A DNA stretch of 64,000 nucleotides, from contig OZ243964.1 in the NCBI GenBank assembly GCA_965214635.1, forward strand, positions 2,108,001 through 2,172,000, in the 5' to 3' direction. Below, in pieces: positions 26,704 through 35,861 of the stretch. The stretch's first letter is position 1. Each line of letters starts with the position of its first letter. Below the pieces are notes generated by a model. That model did no database searches and was not told the origin of the DNA. It saw only the letters and a program-made list of their open reading frames with translations. The stretch comes from Bin90 sp965214635. GTDB lineage: Bacteria > Chloroflexota > Dehalococcoidia > Lucifugimonadales > JADFKI01. A program made the position numbers and the translations under genes.

Positions 26704-28803
26704 ATGCCAACTTGCAACACATTCGCTAGTCCCACAGTTCGGCGCGGTTGCTGGTGGCTTGCGGCTTGCCTAACCGCGGCATTGGCGGTCGGTGCATGGC
26801 ACGCCGTAGGTATGAGTGCGCAGGCTTCCGAGCGTTTTGTCGCCGTGGTTCACCGCATTCGCATCATCGACGAATCGGACGGCAAGAGCCGCACCACCAT
26901 CCGGCGCGGCGCAGAGATAACGCAAGAACTCATCATCGTGGACAGGCGCTCACCAACCGACCCGCCTAGACCTGAGAACGAGTATCTAGTGCGGGTTGAG
27001 GTTCTGGACGCCGCAGATAGGGTGGTGCACGGCGGCGACACGCCGGAGACACAGCGCTCAATCATGCTCGGCGCAGGCAAGCGCGGCGAGGTAAAGTTCA
27101 CTTGGCATGTGCCCTACGGCTTCCCCGACGGCAGGTACACCCTCTTCGTTACGCTGCGGCGGGGAGATAAGCCTGCCAGAGTTATCGACACCGCGCGCCA
27201 ACAGTTCGTGATAGACAAGCGTCGCTCGCACATATTCTTTTCCAAGACCGAGCTGGACTTTGGCAGGGTGCGCACTACCGAAACGCCGGAAGACTATTTC
27301 ATTGTAGCGCGGCGCAATCGCGATGCCGGCGATCTCATATGGCGCATAACTGACCTGCCCACCGACTGGCTAGAGCTGATAGAGCCTGCTCCCGACCCCG
27401 ACAGCGCCGACGAGTCTGTATGGGTTCGCAACACCGGCACTGTGCGCCTCAGGGTGCTGCCGACCATCCTATCCGGTGTCTTCCAAGACACAGTAACCGT
27501 CTCGTCCAACTCTGGGGACTTTGATGTGGCGGTCAGCGCAGTCATCAACCGCAGCGCGCGCGGCACAATATCGCGGCATCGCCTCCGCTCGAGGGAGCTG
27601 AACCCGGGTGACGACTTGGAGCTGGAATATCGCATATCCAACACCGGCGAGACGCCCGTGGACTACAGCGTGCTGTTCAGGATCATCAGCCCATCGCGCG
27701 CCGTCATCTACGACAGCAGCGACTTGAACGAAAGCCGAGTGCTGCATGTGGATGACAACACAACCACCAACACCGAGCTTTTCGTGTGGCGCATACCATA
27801 CGGCTCTCAGGATGGCGAGTACACGCTCGAGATGGAGCTTCGCAACGCCCACAACTTTGGCGCCCCTGCGTTCCACACCATCACGGAGCGCGACGATGAT
27901 GTTCGGATATTCAAGGTGCACAAGGGAGCGAAGATTCGCGTAGAGCCGCGCGATTGGAACTTCGGCAGTGCGACGGTGGGCAAAGTGCCGCCATCCGAAG
28001 CCGCTTTCAGCATCACCAACATCGGCAAGGGTGGGATGGAATGGCAGGCGGTGAGCGCACCCGATTGGCTGGACATGCTGTCGCCCGATGGCAAAGTCGA
28101 CGGCGATGGTGAGCTGCGAGTCCGACTTCGTAGCGACACCCCCGCCGGCGCTTACGGCGGACGCATACGCATAGAGAGCACCGGCGGCTCGGCAGACATC
28201 GATGTGAAGGTGCATATCCGCCCAGGTCCGACTGCCACGCCCACGGTCATCCTGCGCCCCACCCACACGCCGACCAGCACGCCCACGAACACGCCCGTTC
28301 CGACCAGTACACTCACGCCCACGCCGTCACCCACCGATACGCCCGCGCCCACGCCCACTGCCACGCCTGTGCCCGTAGATACGCCTACGCCAACGCTGAC
28401 AGGCACACCTGTGCCCGCCGATACGCCTGCGCCCACGCCCACTGCCACGCCTGCGCCAACCGATACGCTTGCGCCAACGCCAACTGGTATGCCTGCGCCA
28501 ACCGATACGCCCGCGCCCACTGGTACGCCTGTGCCCACAAACACGCCTACGCCCACGCCGACTGCCACGCTTGCGCCAACACCAACCAGCACGCCTATGC
28601 CCACGTCCACTGCCGTGCCAATTGCTACGCCGCCGTCCAGCGTAGGGGGCTGCGGTGTCCCCGGCGGTCATACATCGCGTCTAACCTTGGCAGCAAATAC
28701 GGCGCTGCTGCTTGCACCGGTTGGATTTGCGGCAGGTGCGAGACTGCGCCACAACCGCCGCCGCTCATATGATATTCTGAATATGAGATATTCTAGCCGA
28801 TAG
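26704..28803 (+). CDS. Exported surface protein with Thr/Pro repeat region and C-terminal anchor
   Basis: About 699 residues. A signal-like hydrophobic stretch is at residues 14-38. Two extracytoplasmic beta-rich halves follow; each carries F-G-R/S-x-x-T/V motifs (L-D-F-G-R-V-R-T, W-N-F-G-S-A-T-V) of HYDIN/ASPM-like Ig domains. Residues ~515-640 are a T-P-T-P/A-P-T-D repeat. The end is G-G-C-G-V-P-G-G, a hydrophobic helix and R-L-R-H-N-R-R-R, a tripartite layout like C-terminal sorting signals. The frame stays open upstream to 25924, but ATG 26704 starts the signal peptide and the region before it is antisense to the aminotransferase. The HtrA lipoprotein gene follows 18 bp later. Confidence 0.75.
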   Translation: MPTCNTFASPTVRRGCWWLAACLTAALAVGAWHAVGMSAQASERFVAVVHRIRIIDESDGKSRTTIRRGAEITQELIIVDRRSPTDPPRPENEYLVRVEVLDAADRVVHGGDTPETQRSIMLGAGKRGEVKFTWHVPYGFPDGRYTLFVTLRRGDKPARVIDTARQQFVIDKRRSHIFFSKTELDFGRVRTTETPEDYFIVARRNRDAGDLIWRITDLPTDWLELIEPAPDPDSADESVWVRNTGTVRLRVLPTILSGVFQDTVTVSSNSGDFDVAVSAVINRSARGTISRHRLRSRELNPGDDLELEYRISNTGETPVDYSVLFRIISPSRAVIYDSSDLNESRVLHVDDNTTTNTELFVWRIPYGSQDGEYTLEMELRNAHNFGAPAFHTITERDDDVRIFKVHKGAKIRVEPRDWNFGSATVGKVPPSEAAFSITNIGKGGMEWQAVSAPDWLDMLSPDGKVDGDGELRVRLRSDTPAGAYGGRIRIESTGGSADIDVKVHIRPGPTATPTVILRPTHTPTSTPTNTPVPTSTLTPTPSPTDTPAPTPTATPVPVDTPTPTLTGTPVPADTPAPTPTATPAPTDTLAPTPTGMPAPTDTPAPTGTPVPTNTPTPTPTATLAPTPTSTPMPTSTAVPIATPPSSVGGCGVPGGHTSRLTLAANTALLLAPVGFAAGARLRHNRRRSYDILNMRYSSR
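28245..28635 (+). repeat. Degenerate Thr/Pro/Ala-coding tandem repeat
   Basis: Short units such as ACGCCTGCGCCCACG repeat across about 390 bp in frame, coding T-P/A-P-T series. Probably an extended stalk between the beta domains and the membrane anchor. Confidence 0.85.
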
Positions 28804-28821
28804 CGACTGAGGCGCAGCAGG

Positions 28822-30024
28822 ATGCGAGTTTTCACAAATGCGCCCAGTGCTGAAGCACGCGGGAGCGGGTTGGTCGTTATGATGAACGGCAAAAGGATGG
28901 CGCGATGTATCGCCCTGCGGCTGGCGGCGCTGCTTGCGCTTGCTGCCGTGTGCATTGCAGGCGTGGCGGGCTGCGCCGGCGACCCCGAGCCATCGCTGGG
29001 GATGTCCACATTCTCCGGCGATGTGGTGGCGGATACGCCAGTGCCGATGGTCGCAGCGCCGATGGTTTCGCTGCCACAAGCGCCCGCTGCCAATACCACG
29101 CTGCCGTCCATATCCGAGCTTGTCAATCGCATAGAACCCGCAGTGGCGTCCATATCGGTGGAAGCGGTGCGGCGCGGCATGTTCTTCGACTTCTCGGACG
29201 AAGGTGCGGGAACCGGCATCGTCATCAGAGACGATGGATACATCGTTACCAACTTTCATGTGGTGCAGGGCGCCAACGAGATACGCGTCAGCCTTCACAA
29301 CGGCAACACCTACGCAGCGAAAGTCGTGGGGTCTGACCCCATCACCGACCTTGCAGTGCTGAAGATAGACGACGACAACTTGTCCACCATCACGATGGGC
29401 GATTCTGAACGCATCGAGGTGGGCGACTGGGTGGTTGCGCTGGGGAACGCGCTTGCGCTAAAGGGCGGCCCCACGGTAACGCTTGGCATAGTGAGTGCGC
29501 GCGGGCGCACCCTCAGAACCGAGCGCGGCGACCTGTACGATCTGATACAGACGGACGCCGCGATAAACGACGGCAACAGCGGCGGGCCGCTCATTAATTT
29601 GGATGGCGAAGTTGTCGGCATCAACACCGCGATATTGCGGCGCGCCCAGGGCATCGGGTTCGCTGTAAGTTCCACCTCCGCCATGCCCATCATCGACAGC
29701 CTGATAGAGCATGGGCGCGTGGTTCGCCCGCTGATAGGGCTTTCGGGCGCGGATGTAACGCCTGCCCGCGCCAACCGCCTCGGGCTGAATGTGCGAGAGG
29801 GCATCATCGTAACGCGGATGACGATGACCGGCCCGGCATACATCGGTGGCATTCGCGTTGGCGATGTCATCACCAAGCTCAACGGTATCCCCACGCCGGA
29901 CATGGCGGCGTTCCTCACGCTGCTATGGACATTCGAAGTCGATCAGGAAATCGAGGTCGAGTACATCCACGAAAACGAAGTGCTCATCACCATCGTAACG
30001 CTGCAGGAAAGGCCCGCGTTCTAG
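28822..30024 (+). CDS. HtrA/DegP-like serine protease lipoprotein with PDZ domain
   Basis: Trypsin-fold protease with catalytic His in N-F-H-V-V-Q-G, Asp in I-T-D-L-A-V-L-K, and Ser in N-D-G-N-S-G-G-P-L. One PDZ domain covers the last ~100 residues (G-I-I-V-T-R-M-T ... I-R-V-G-D-V-I-T-K-L-N-G). The N-terminus has a lipobox (G-V-A-G-C). ATG 28879 (M-M-N-G-K-R) would place the signal peptide at the start and may be the true start rather than 28822. Likely cleaves misfolded envelope proteins; directly follows the surface-protein gene, so probably one operon. Confidence 0.92.
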   Translation: MRVFTNAPSAEARGSGLVVMMNGKRMARCIALRLAALLALAAVCIAGVAGCAGDPEPSLGMSTFSGDVVADTPVPMVAAPMVSLPQAPAANTTLPSISELVNRIEPAVASISVEAVRRGMFFDFSDEGAGTGIVIRDDGYIVTNFHVVQGANEIRVSLHNGNTYAAKVVGSDPITDLAVLKIDDDNLSTITMGDSERIEVGDWVVALGNALALKGGPTVTLGIVSARGRTLRTERGDLYDLIQTDAAINDGNSGGPLINLDGEVVGINTAILRRAQGIGFAVSSTSAMPIIDSLIEHGRVVRPLIGLSGADVTPARANRLGLNVREGIIVTRMTMTGPAYIGGIRVGDVITKLNGIPTPDMAAFLTLLWTFEVDQEIEVEYIHENEVLITIVTLQERPAF

Positions 30025-30133
30025 GGGGCGTCAGCGCCAGTCGTTGGGGAAGCACGCGGGCGGGGGCTGCCGTATTGCCAAGGGTCAACAGACACATTTA
30101 TGGAACTGATGCAATGCGAAAGTCCGCGCCTCC

Positions 30134-30856
30134 TCACACCACCTCCCCTGCTATCGCCGCCACGCAGCCCAGCGCAAGGGGGCGGTGGCGCACGATACGC
30201 AGCCCGGCGTGCTCCATCGCTGCTGCCAGTTCCTGTGCGCTCAGAAAGGCCTCCACCGACTCGGGCAGGTAGGCGTAGGCTTCGGCGTCGCGGGCGAGCA
30301 GCGCGCCTAGCAGCGGGGCGGCACGCCGGAAGCACCACGGCAGCGCCCGTGCTCGCAAGCCGCTGCCCTCTAATCGCACTATCTCCAGCACCACCACGCG
30401 CCCGCCGGGACGCACCACCCGCGCCATTTCGGACAGCGCACGCTGCACATCGATGAAGTTCCGTACGCCGAATCCCACCGTGGCGCATACGAAGGCATCG
30501 TTTGGGAAGGGCAGCGTGTGAGCGTCGCTTGTGACGAACGCCGTCTGTGCGCTGAGGTGCTGTCGGTTCGCCTTGCGCCGTGCAAGTGCCAGCATCTGCG
30601 GCGCGAAGTCCACGCCCACCACGCTGTTGATGCCGTCGATGCGTACAAGGTCTAGGGCGAAATCGCCTGTGCCGCACGCCACATCCAGCGCATCGCCGCG
30701 CAGCCCCGTTGACGCAGCGTCCCGCGCGGCGAGCCTGCGCCAAGCGTAATGCCGCCCGCCCGACATCACGCTGTTGAGCAGGTCGTATCGGAGTGAGATG
30801 CGCCCGAACATGCGACGCACATAGCGCGCCCGCTCGTCGCCACGCAGTCTTGCCAT
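30134..30856 (-). CDS. ubiE: Demethylmenaquinone methyltransferase (MenG/UbiE type)
   Basis: A 240-residue SAM methyltransferase. UbiE/COQ5 signature Y-D-L-L-N-S-V-M-S-G-G near residue 24, SAM motif D-V-A-C-G-T-G-D-F near 58, and G-F-G-V-R-N-F-I-D near 130. Adds the last methyl group to menaquinone. In Chloroflexota menaquinone is the expected quinone, so the menaquinone role (MenG) is favoured. Its ATG overlaps the nnr stop as ATGA. Confidence 0.92.
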   Translation of the reverse strand: MARLRGDERARYVRRMFGRISLRYDLLNSVMSGGRHYAWRRLAARDAASTGLRGDALDVACGTGDFALDLVRIDGINSVVGVDFAPQMLALARRKANRQHLSAQTAFVTSDAHTLPFPNDAFVCATVGFGVRNFIDVQRALSEMARVVRPGGRVVVLEIVRLEGSGLRARALPWCFRRAAPLLGALLARDAEAYAYLPESVEAFLSAQELAAAMEHAGLRIVRHRPLALGCVAAIAGEVV

Positions 30857-32475
30857 CAGCCGGCAGCGCCTTGCCGCAGCGCCTTGATTGCAAGCGGAAG
30901 CTGTGGCAGCAGGTCGCTTGCCACCATACCCATATCGCCGAGCCGCTCGCTCACTCTCTCACCCGCCGATGCGTGCAGATATACGCCGAGTGCTGCGGCA
31001 TCCTGCGGCGATACGGACTGCGACAGCAGCCCCGCGATGCAGCCCGCCAACACATCACCGGTGCCAGCGGTGGCAAGCCCCGCATTGGCGAAAGGACTTA
31101 CCAGCGCAGCGCCGTCCGGATATGCCACGACGGTGTATGCGCCTTTCAGCACGACTGTCTTGTTCCACTGGACGGCGGATTGGACTGCGATGCCGATGCG
31201 GTCGGCTTGCACCTCGGTGATTGATGCGCCGCACAGACGCGCCATCTCCCCCGCATGCGGCGTGAGTATCGCCTCATCCGGGAGGCGCTCCCACCAGCGC
31301 TGTGTGTTCGCAAGCGCGTTCAGCCCGTCGGCGTCTATCACGCATGGGGGAAGGCGTCTCTCTCGAACTGCCGATGCGTCTTGCCCATCCTGCTGTTGTG
31401 TGCTCTGTGAGACGGTGTTCGAATACAGCACCGCCTCTATGAAGCGTTGGGTATTCGCAGCCTGCCCCATGCCGCATCCCACTAGCAGGGAGTTGTAGTT
31501 GGGCATGGCGTCCAATGCGATGGCAGCAGTGGTGTCTGCATCGTCGTCGGGCAGGGGCAAGTATGTGGGTTCGACGGCTTTGGCGGCGACCGCCATTTGG
31601 ATGGCGGCGGGCAGCGCAAGCGTAACCAGCCCGCTGCCGCTGCGGGTCGCCGCTGTTGCCGCCAAGTATGCAGCGCCGATGTAGTTCTGCGAGCCGGCGA
31701 CTACGAGCGTCTTGCCGAAGCTGCCCTTGTGCGCCGCCTTTGGGCGCTGCGGCAGCCGTTCTCGCGCATAATCCGCTGTCATCAGCGACAAGCGCACATC
31801 GTCGTCCACGCCGGGCGGCAAGCCGATGTCTAGCACCTCGAGCGCGCCGCACTTGGTTTGTACTGCGCCGTCCTCCGCATATGCGAAATGGCATGGCTTG
31901 GGGTAGCCCATCGCTAGCGTAAGGTCGGCGGCAGGACATTCGGGCAGCGACGCCCCGCTGTCGGCGTCCATCCCGCTTGGCACATCCAGCGCGACGACGA
32001 GGGTATGTGGGTCAGCCATTCTTGCGTCCGACAGCATTGCCAGCACGCCGGCGACCGTGCCCTCGATCGGGCGCAGCTGTCCGATGCCGAACACGGCGTC
32101 TACTACGATGTGCGCTGCGTTAAGCTTGGCTCGCAGCTGCGCCAGCCCATCGTCTGCGGAGGCTAGTATGACCGCAACGCCAGCGTCCTCGGCAGCGCTG
32201 AGCTTGGGGTCGGGCGTGCGCCTGTCGACGCAGATATACGCCGTTACCGATGCGCCCCAGCGCTTCAGATGGCGCGCAACCACAAGCCCATCGCCCCCGT
32301 TGTTGCCCGGGCCAACCAGCACAAGCACGGGAACGCCCGTCAGCGGCGCACATCGGCGGCGGATGTGGCGCGCCGCCGCTACGCCCGCGTTCTCCATCAG
32401 CGCATCCTTGCTCACGCCGCGCAACTCGGAGCGGTCTTCTATCCTGCGCATCTGTTCGGCGGTTACGATTTTCAT
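30856..32475 (-). CDS. nnr: Bifunctional NAD(P)H-hydrate epimerase / ADP-dependent dehydratase
   Basis: A 539-residue fusion that repairs hydrated NAD(P)H. N-terminal YjeF_N epimerase (residues ~1-220) has G-P-G-N-N-G-G-D-G-L-V-V-A-R and the D-A-V-F-G-I-G block. The C-terminal ribokinase-like dehydratase (~230-535) has K-G-S-F-G-K-T-L-V-V-A-G-S, L-T-P-H-A-G-E-M-A-R-L and A-G-T-G-D-V-L-A-G-C. A Gln/Asp/Arg-rich insert (about 365-380) interrupts the second domain. Coupled to the methyltransferase by a 1-base overlap. Confidence 0.95.
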   Translation of the reverse strand: MKIVTAEQMRRIEDRSELRGVSKDALMENAGVAAARHIRRRCAPLTGVPVLVLVGPGNNGGDGLVVARHLKRWGASVTAYICVDRRTPDPKLSAAEDAGVAVILASADDGLAQLRAKLNAAHIVVDAVFGIGQLRPIEGTVAGVLAMLSDARMADPHTLVVALDVPSGMDADSGASLPECPAADLTLAMGYPKPCHFAYAEDGAVQTKCGALEVLDIGLPPGVDDDVRLSLMTADYARERLPQRPKAAHKGSFGKTLVVAGSQNYIGAAYLAATAATRSGSGLVTLALPAAIQMAVAAKAVEPTYLPLPDDDADTTAAIALDAMPNYNSLLVGCGMGQAANTQRFIEAVLYSNTVSQSTQQQDGQDASAVRERRLPPCVIDADGLNALANTQRWWERLPDEAILTPHAGEMARLCGASITEVQADRIGIAVQSAVQWNKTVVLKGAYTVVAYPDGAALVSPFANAGLATAGTGDVLAGCIAGLLSQSVSPQDAAALGVYLHASAGERVSERLGDMGMVASDLLPQLPLAIKALRQGAAG

Positions 32476-32526
32476 AAGCGGTCTGTTGTGCGGCTGATTA
32501 GAGGGGCGAGCCGGCTGCTCACTTCT

Positions 32527-33459
32527 TTATCGACTAGCTACCTCGCTTAGTAGTGCTTTCGTGCGGGCAGTGGATGCGGCAGGGTCGTCGCCCACGGGGA
32601 ACACGGATGCGATGAACTCGGTTGTGCCGGCGTCGGCGAATGCGCGGAGTTGGCGCTCGACTTCGGCTTCGCTGCCCACGAGGGCGACCGCCGCAGGGCC
32701 GTCTACATCCTCAACATCCAAGATGCGGCGATAGTTGGCGAGTGTGCCGTATCGACCGAAGAGTTCAGCGGCTTGCTGGTGGCCGGCGTGCTCATCATCG
32801 GTAACGGCGACTGGCAGCGCTACCACGATGCGGGGAGCAGGTCTGTCGGCTGCTGCTGCTGCGGCGTTGATGCGCGGCGCCACATGCGTTTCAATGGCGC
32901 TCAACCCCGCCATCCAAGTGATAGTGCCGTCCGTAGTGCTGCCTGCCAGCCGCAGCATAAGTGGCGCAAGCGCGGAGATCATCACTGGCACAGGCATTGC
33001 GTCCGGAATCACGAACGCTGTGTGAACATTGAAGAACTCGCCGTCGAAGTCCACCTTGCCGTCGGTGATGAGGGAGTTCAGCACAGACAAGTACTCGCGG
33101 GTGTGCTTGGCGGGACGGTCGTACGACAAGCCCAACACATCCTCGATTGCGGGCTTGTGCGCCGGGCCGACGCCGAGCGTGAGCCGTCCGTTTGTGGCAA
33201 CCTGCACGGTAATCGCCTGCTGTGCCATAGCCACCGGATGGCGCAGGTATGTGGTAATGACCCCTGTGCCGAGTGCGATGCGTTCGGTCTGCGCACCGAT
33301 GAGCGCAAGCGTGGTCATCGTGTCTGTGCCGCTCCAGAATATGTGCGGCATCCAGAAGCTGTCCAAGCCGTCCGCCTCAGCCTGCACTGCCTCCGCAATC
33401 ACGGCATTCAGTTCCACATTGTCCGACGGTGCTGCTCCGTAAAATAGCCCAATTTTCAT
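32527..33459 (-). CDS. LLM-class (F420-type) oxidoreductase
   Basis: A 310-residue luciferase-like TIM-barrel protein. It starts M-K-I-G-L-F-Y-G and shows T-E-R-I-A-L-G-T-G-V, R-H-P-V-A-M-A-Q-Q-A and L-G-V-G-P-A-H-K, the usual signs of the F420-dependent subgroup. Uses F420 or FMN; substrate unknown. Same strand as acpS and nnr with short gaps, but no functional link is obvious. A more distant paralogue lies at 56101-57144. Confidence 0.87.
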   Translation of the reverse strand: MKIGLFYGAAPSDNVELNAVIAEAVQAEADGLDSFWMPHIFWSGTDTMTTLALIGAQTERIALGTGVITTYLRHPVAMAQQAITVQVATNGRLTLGVGPAHKPAIEDVLGLSYDRPAKHTREYLSVLNSLITDGKVDFDGEFFNVHTAFVIPDAMPVPVMISALAPLMLRLAGSTTDGTITWMAGLSAIETHVAPRINAAAAAADRPAPRIVVALPVAVTDDEHAGHQQAAELFGRYGTLANYRRILDVEDVDGPAAVALVGSEAEVERQLRAFADAGTTEFIASVFPVGDDPAASTARTKALLSEVASR

Positions 33460-33525
33460 CTTGTTCTCCTAAATAGAAAGCGTAAGTCTGTCAGTTGGTC
33501 GGTTCGGAGCTATATGGTTTTCAGT

Positions 33526-33915
33526 TCACCGGCGCGGCACGAGGTTGCCCCGCGTGCTGCATCCCACCACTGACGCCACGGCGTAGGCGCGCGAATGCGA
33601 CAGGGACAGGGCGATGTCGGTCAGCCCGATGCGTTCGGCGCGGGCGCTTGCGGTACCATGCAGCCGTATATGCGGTGCTTGTCCCCGCCCGCGCACCACC
33701 TCTATGTGTCGCCATCTCACCCCGCGCACGCCCGTGCCAAGCAGCTTCATCACGGCTTCTTTGGCAGCAAAGCGGCTGGCGAGCTGCGGTGCGCGCCCTC
33801 GGCAATAGGCTATTTCGCCCGGCGTGTATATGCGCCGCGTAAAGCGCTCCCCGTACTGCGAATACACCCGCGCAATTCGCTCTATCTCGATGATGTCAAC
33901 GCCTGTTACGAGCAT
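33526..33915 (-). CDS. acpS: Holo-[acyl-carrier-protein] synthase
   Basis: A 129-residue phosphopantetheinyl transferase of the AcpS type. Starts V-T-G-V-D-I-I-E-I-E-R-I with the magnesium Asp, followed by R-F-A-A-K-E-A-V-M-K-L-L-G with the conserved Glu and Lys. C-terminal L-S-L-S-H-S-R-A-Y-A-V-A-S is complete. Transfers 4'-phosphopantetheine from CoA to ACP. Usual length. Confidence 0.95.
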   Translation of the reverse strand: MLVTGVDIIEIERIARVYSQYGERFTRRIYTPGEIAYCRGRAPQLASRFAAKEAVMKLLGTGVRGVRWRHIEVVRGRGQAPHIRLHGTASARAERIGLTDIALSLSHSRAYAVASVVGCSTRGNLVPRR

Positions 33916-33966
33916 AGAAGTATGTCAATCCGTTGGTTTTTCAGTCTATCAACGATGTTCTGTGCG

Positions 33967-34821
33967 CTACCTAACCGCTTCGACGACTCTCGGAATCAGC
34001 TCTTCCCAGCCGATAGCCATGATGTGTGCGCCTTGGCACATCGGACGGATAGCGCGGATGGTGCGTGCTGCGATTTGGGCGCTGGCGCTGCGCCGGTCGG
34101 ATGCGGCTGCAAGCTCGTTGATAATACCGTCCGGCACGCTGATGCCGGGCACATTGGCGTTCAGGTTGCGTGCCATGTTCGCCGACTTTAGCATGATACA
34201 CCCTGCCAACACTGGCACGCCGAACCCATCCACGCGCCCCATGAACCGCTCAAACTCTGCCGCATCGTACACCGCCTGCGTCTGAAAGAAAGCAGCGCCC
34301 GCCTCTATCTTCTGCTCCATGCGCCGAATCTCGGTGTCGAGGTCATCTGCGCCGGGATTGACGACTGCGCCCAGCGTCAAGTCTGGTGCGCCCCTGAGTG
34401 CGCTGCCCGACATATCGCTCCCCGCCGTCAGAGCGGACAATGCTGCAAGCAGCGAAGTGGAGTCCACATCGAACACTGGCTTGGCGTCCGGGTGGTCTCC
34501 GCCCGCCGGGTGGTCGCCTGTCATCGTGAGGATGTGGCGCACGCCTAGCGCCGCCGCAGCCAGTGCGTCCGCCTGCAGCGCAATGCGATTGCGGTCGCGG
34601 CATGTGATCTGCAGAATGGGTGTCAGCCCTGCGTCCGCTAGGCGTGCCGCCGCCGCAATCGGCGCCATGCTCATCCGCGCCGTGTGAGAGTCGGTCAGGT
34701 TGAAGGCATCCACCACGCTGCGCAGCGCCTCCGCCTTCGCCAGCAGGGGCGCAAGATCTGTGCCCTTAGGCGGGTTCAGTTCTGTCGTGATAGCGAATTC
34801 ACGCTCGGCGAACAAAGTCAT
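33967..34821 (-). CDS. metF: Methylenetetrahydrofolate reductase-family protein
   Basis: A 284-residue TIM-barrel protein. E-L-N-P-P-K-G-T-D near residue 15, Q-I-T-C-R-D-R-N-R near 72, T-G-D-H-P near 100 and F-F-Q-T-Q-A-V-Y-D near 187 match the flavin/folate sites of MetF. Reduces methylene-THF to methyl-THF. Divergent from folD, which makes or uses the same methylene-THF, so the 134-bp gap is likely a shared control region. Confidence 0.88.
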   Translation of the reverse strand: MTLFAEREFAITTELNPPKGTDLAPLLAKAEALRSVVDAFNLTDSHTARMSMAPIAAAARLADAGLTPILQITCRDRNRIALQADALAAAALGVRHILTMTGDHPAGGDHPDAKPVFDVDSTSLLAALSALTAGSDMSGSALRGAPDLTLGAVVNPGADDLDTEIRRMEQKIEAGAAFFQTQAVYDAAEFERFMGRVDGFGVPVLAGCIMLKSANMARNLNANVPGISVPDGIINELAAASDRRSASAQIAARTIRAIRPMCQGAHIMAIGWEELIPRVVEAVR

Positions 34822-34889
34822 GGCGGTAGTCTTTCAGTCGGCTAGTTGGTCAGCTAGTCAGAAGTTAGCGCTAATGGTGTTGCGTCTAT

Positions 34890-34944
34890 TATAATTTGTG
34901 GGCGGATTAAGATAAAGTGGGACATTAGGGGCAGGTTGCCCCTA
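34890..34944 (+). promoter_or_regulatory. folD leader: -10 box and hairpin touching the ribosome site
   Basis: TATAAT at 34890-34895 (weak TTAGCG at 19-bp spacing). A perfect 8-bp hairpin TAGGGGCA-GGT-TGCCCCTA at 34926-34944 ends exactly where the ribosome site GGGAGG (34945-34950) begins; the GTG start is at 34956. Confidence 0.5.
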
Positions 34945-34955
34945 GGGAGGCTTTC

Positions 34956-35861
34956 GTGAGTGCGGAATTGATAGACGGCAGGGCGATTGCGGCAGAAGTG
35001 CGCGGCGAGGTGAGTGAGGGCGTGGCAGAGATGCGCGCCAAGCATGGCATAGCGCCCGGGCTTGCGGTGGTGCTCGTCGGGGACGACCCAGCCTCTGCCG
35101 TGTATGTTCGCAGCAAAGAGCGCGCCGCCGCAGAAGCCGGCATGGTGTCGGAGTCCGTCCATCTGCCTGCGAACACGCCCCAGGATGAGGTGCTCGCAAT
35201 CGTGCGCCGTCTCAACCACGACGCCCGCTATCACGGCATCCTCGTGCAACTACCGCTGCCCGACCACATCGACGAGGACGCCGTAATAGCCGCGATAGAC
35301 CCGCTCAAGGATGTGGATGGGCTGCACCCGTACAACATGGGGCTGCTGATGGCGGGCAAGCCACGCTTCATACCCGCAACGCCGTCGGGAATCCAGCAGA
35401 TGCTGCTGCGCACCGGCAACGACCCTATGGGCAAGCATGTGGTCGTGTGCGGCAGAAGCAACATCGTGGGCAAGCCCATAATGAACCTGCTGATGCAGCG
35501 CAAGCCCGGCGCAAACGCCACCGTAACCGTGTGCCACACGCGCACACAGCAGCTTGCGCACATCACGCGCCACGCCGATATACTCATCGCCGCCGTGGGC
35601 GTCCCGCAGATGATTGGCGCTGACATGGTGCGAGAGGGCGCTGTGGTCATCGATGTGGGCGTCAACAGGGTGGACGCCCCGCAGCGCAGGCGCGGCTATC
35701 GGCTCGTGGGCGATGTGGATTTCGACGCTGTGGCGCAGAAAGCGTCCGCGATAACACCCGTCCCCGGTGGTGTCGGTCCCATGACCATTGCTATGCTGCT
35801 GCAAAATACGCTCACGGCGGCGCGCCTGTCCCTGCATCCCGAACTGGTGGACGCCAGATGA
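34956..35861 (+). CDS. folD: Methylene-THF dehydrogenase / methenyl-THF cyclohydrolase
   Basis: A 301-residue bifunctional FolD. S-A-V-Y-V-R-S-K near residue 45 has the catalytic Lys and Tyr. I-L-V-Q-L-P-L-P-D-H and D-V-D-G-L-H-P-Y-N are conserved, and the NADP site V-V-C-G-R-S-N-I-V-G-K-P starts near 163. P-V-P-G-G-V-G-P-M-T completes the family. Interconverts methylene-, methenyl- and formyl-THF. Starts GTG 34956. Ends in an ATGA overlap with queA. Confidence 0.96.
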   Translation: MSAELIDGRAIAAEVRGEVSEGVAEMRAKHGIAPGLAVVLVGDDPASAVYVRSKERAAAEAGMVSESVHLPANTPQDEVLAIVRRLNHDARYHGILVQLPLPDHIDEDAVIAAIDPLKDVDGLHPYNMGLLMAGKPRFIPATPSGIQQMLLRTGNDPMGKHVVVCGRSNIVGKPIMNLLMQRKPGANATVTVCHTRTQQLAHITRHADILIAAVGVPQMIGADMVREGAVVIDVGVNRVDAPQRRRGYRLVGDVDFDAVAQKASAITPVPGGVGPMTIAMLLQNTLTAARLSLHPELVDAR

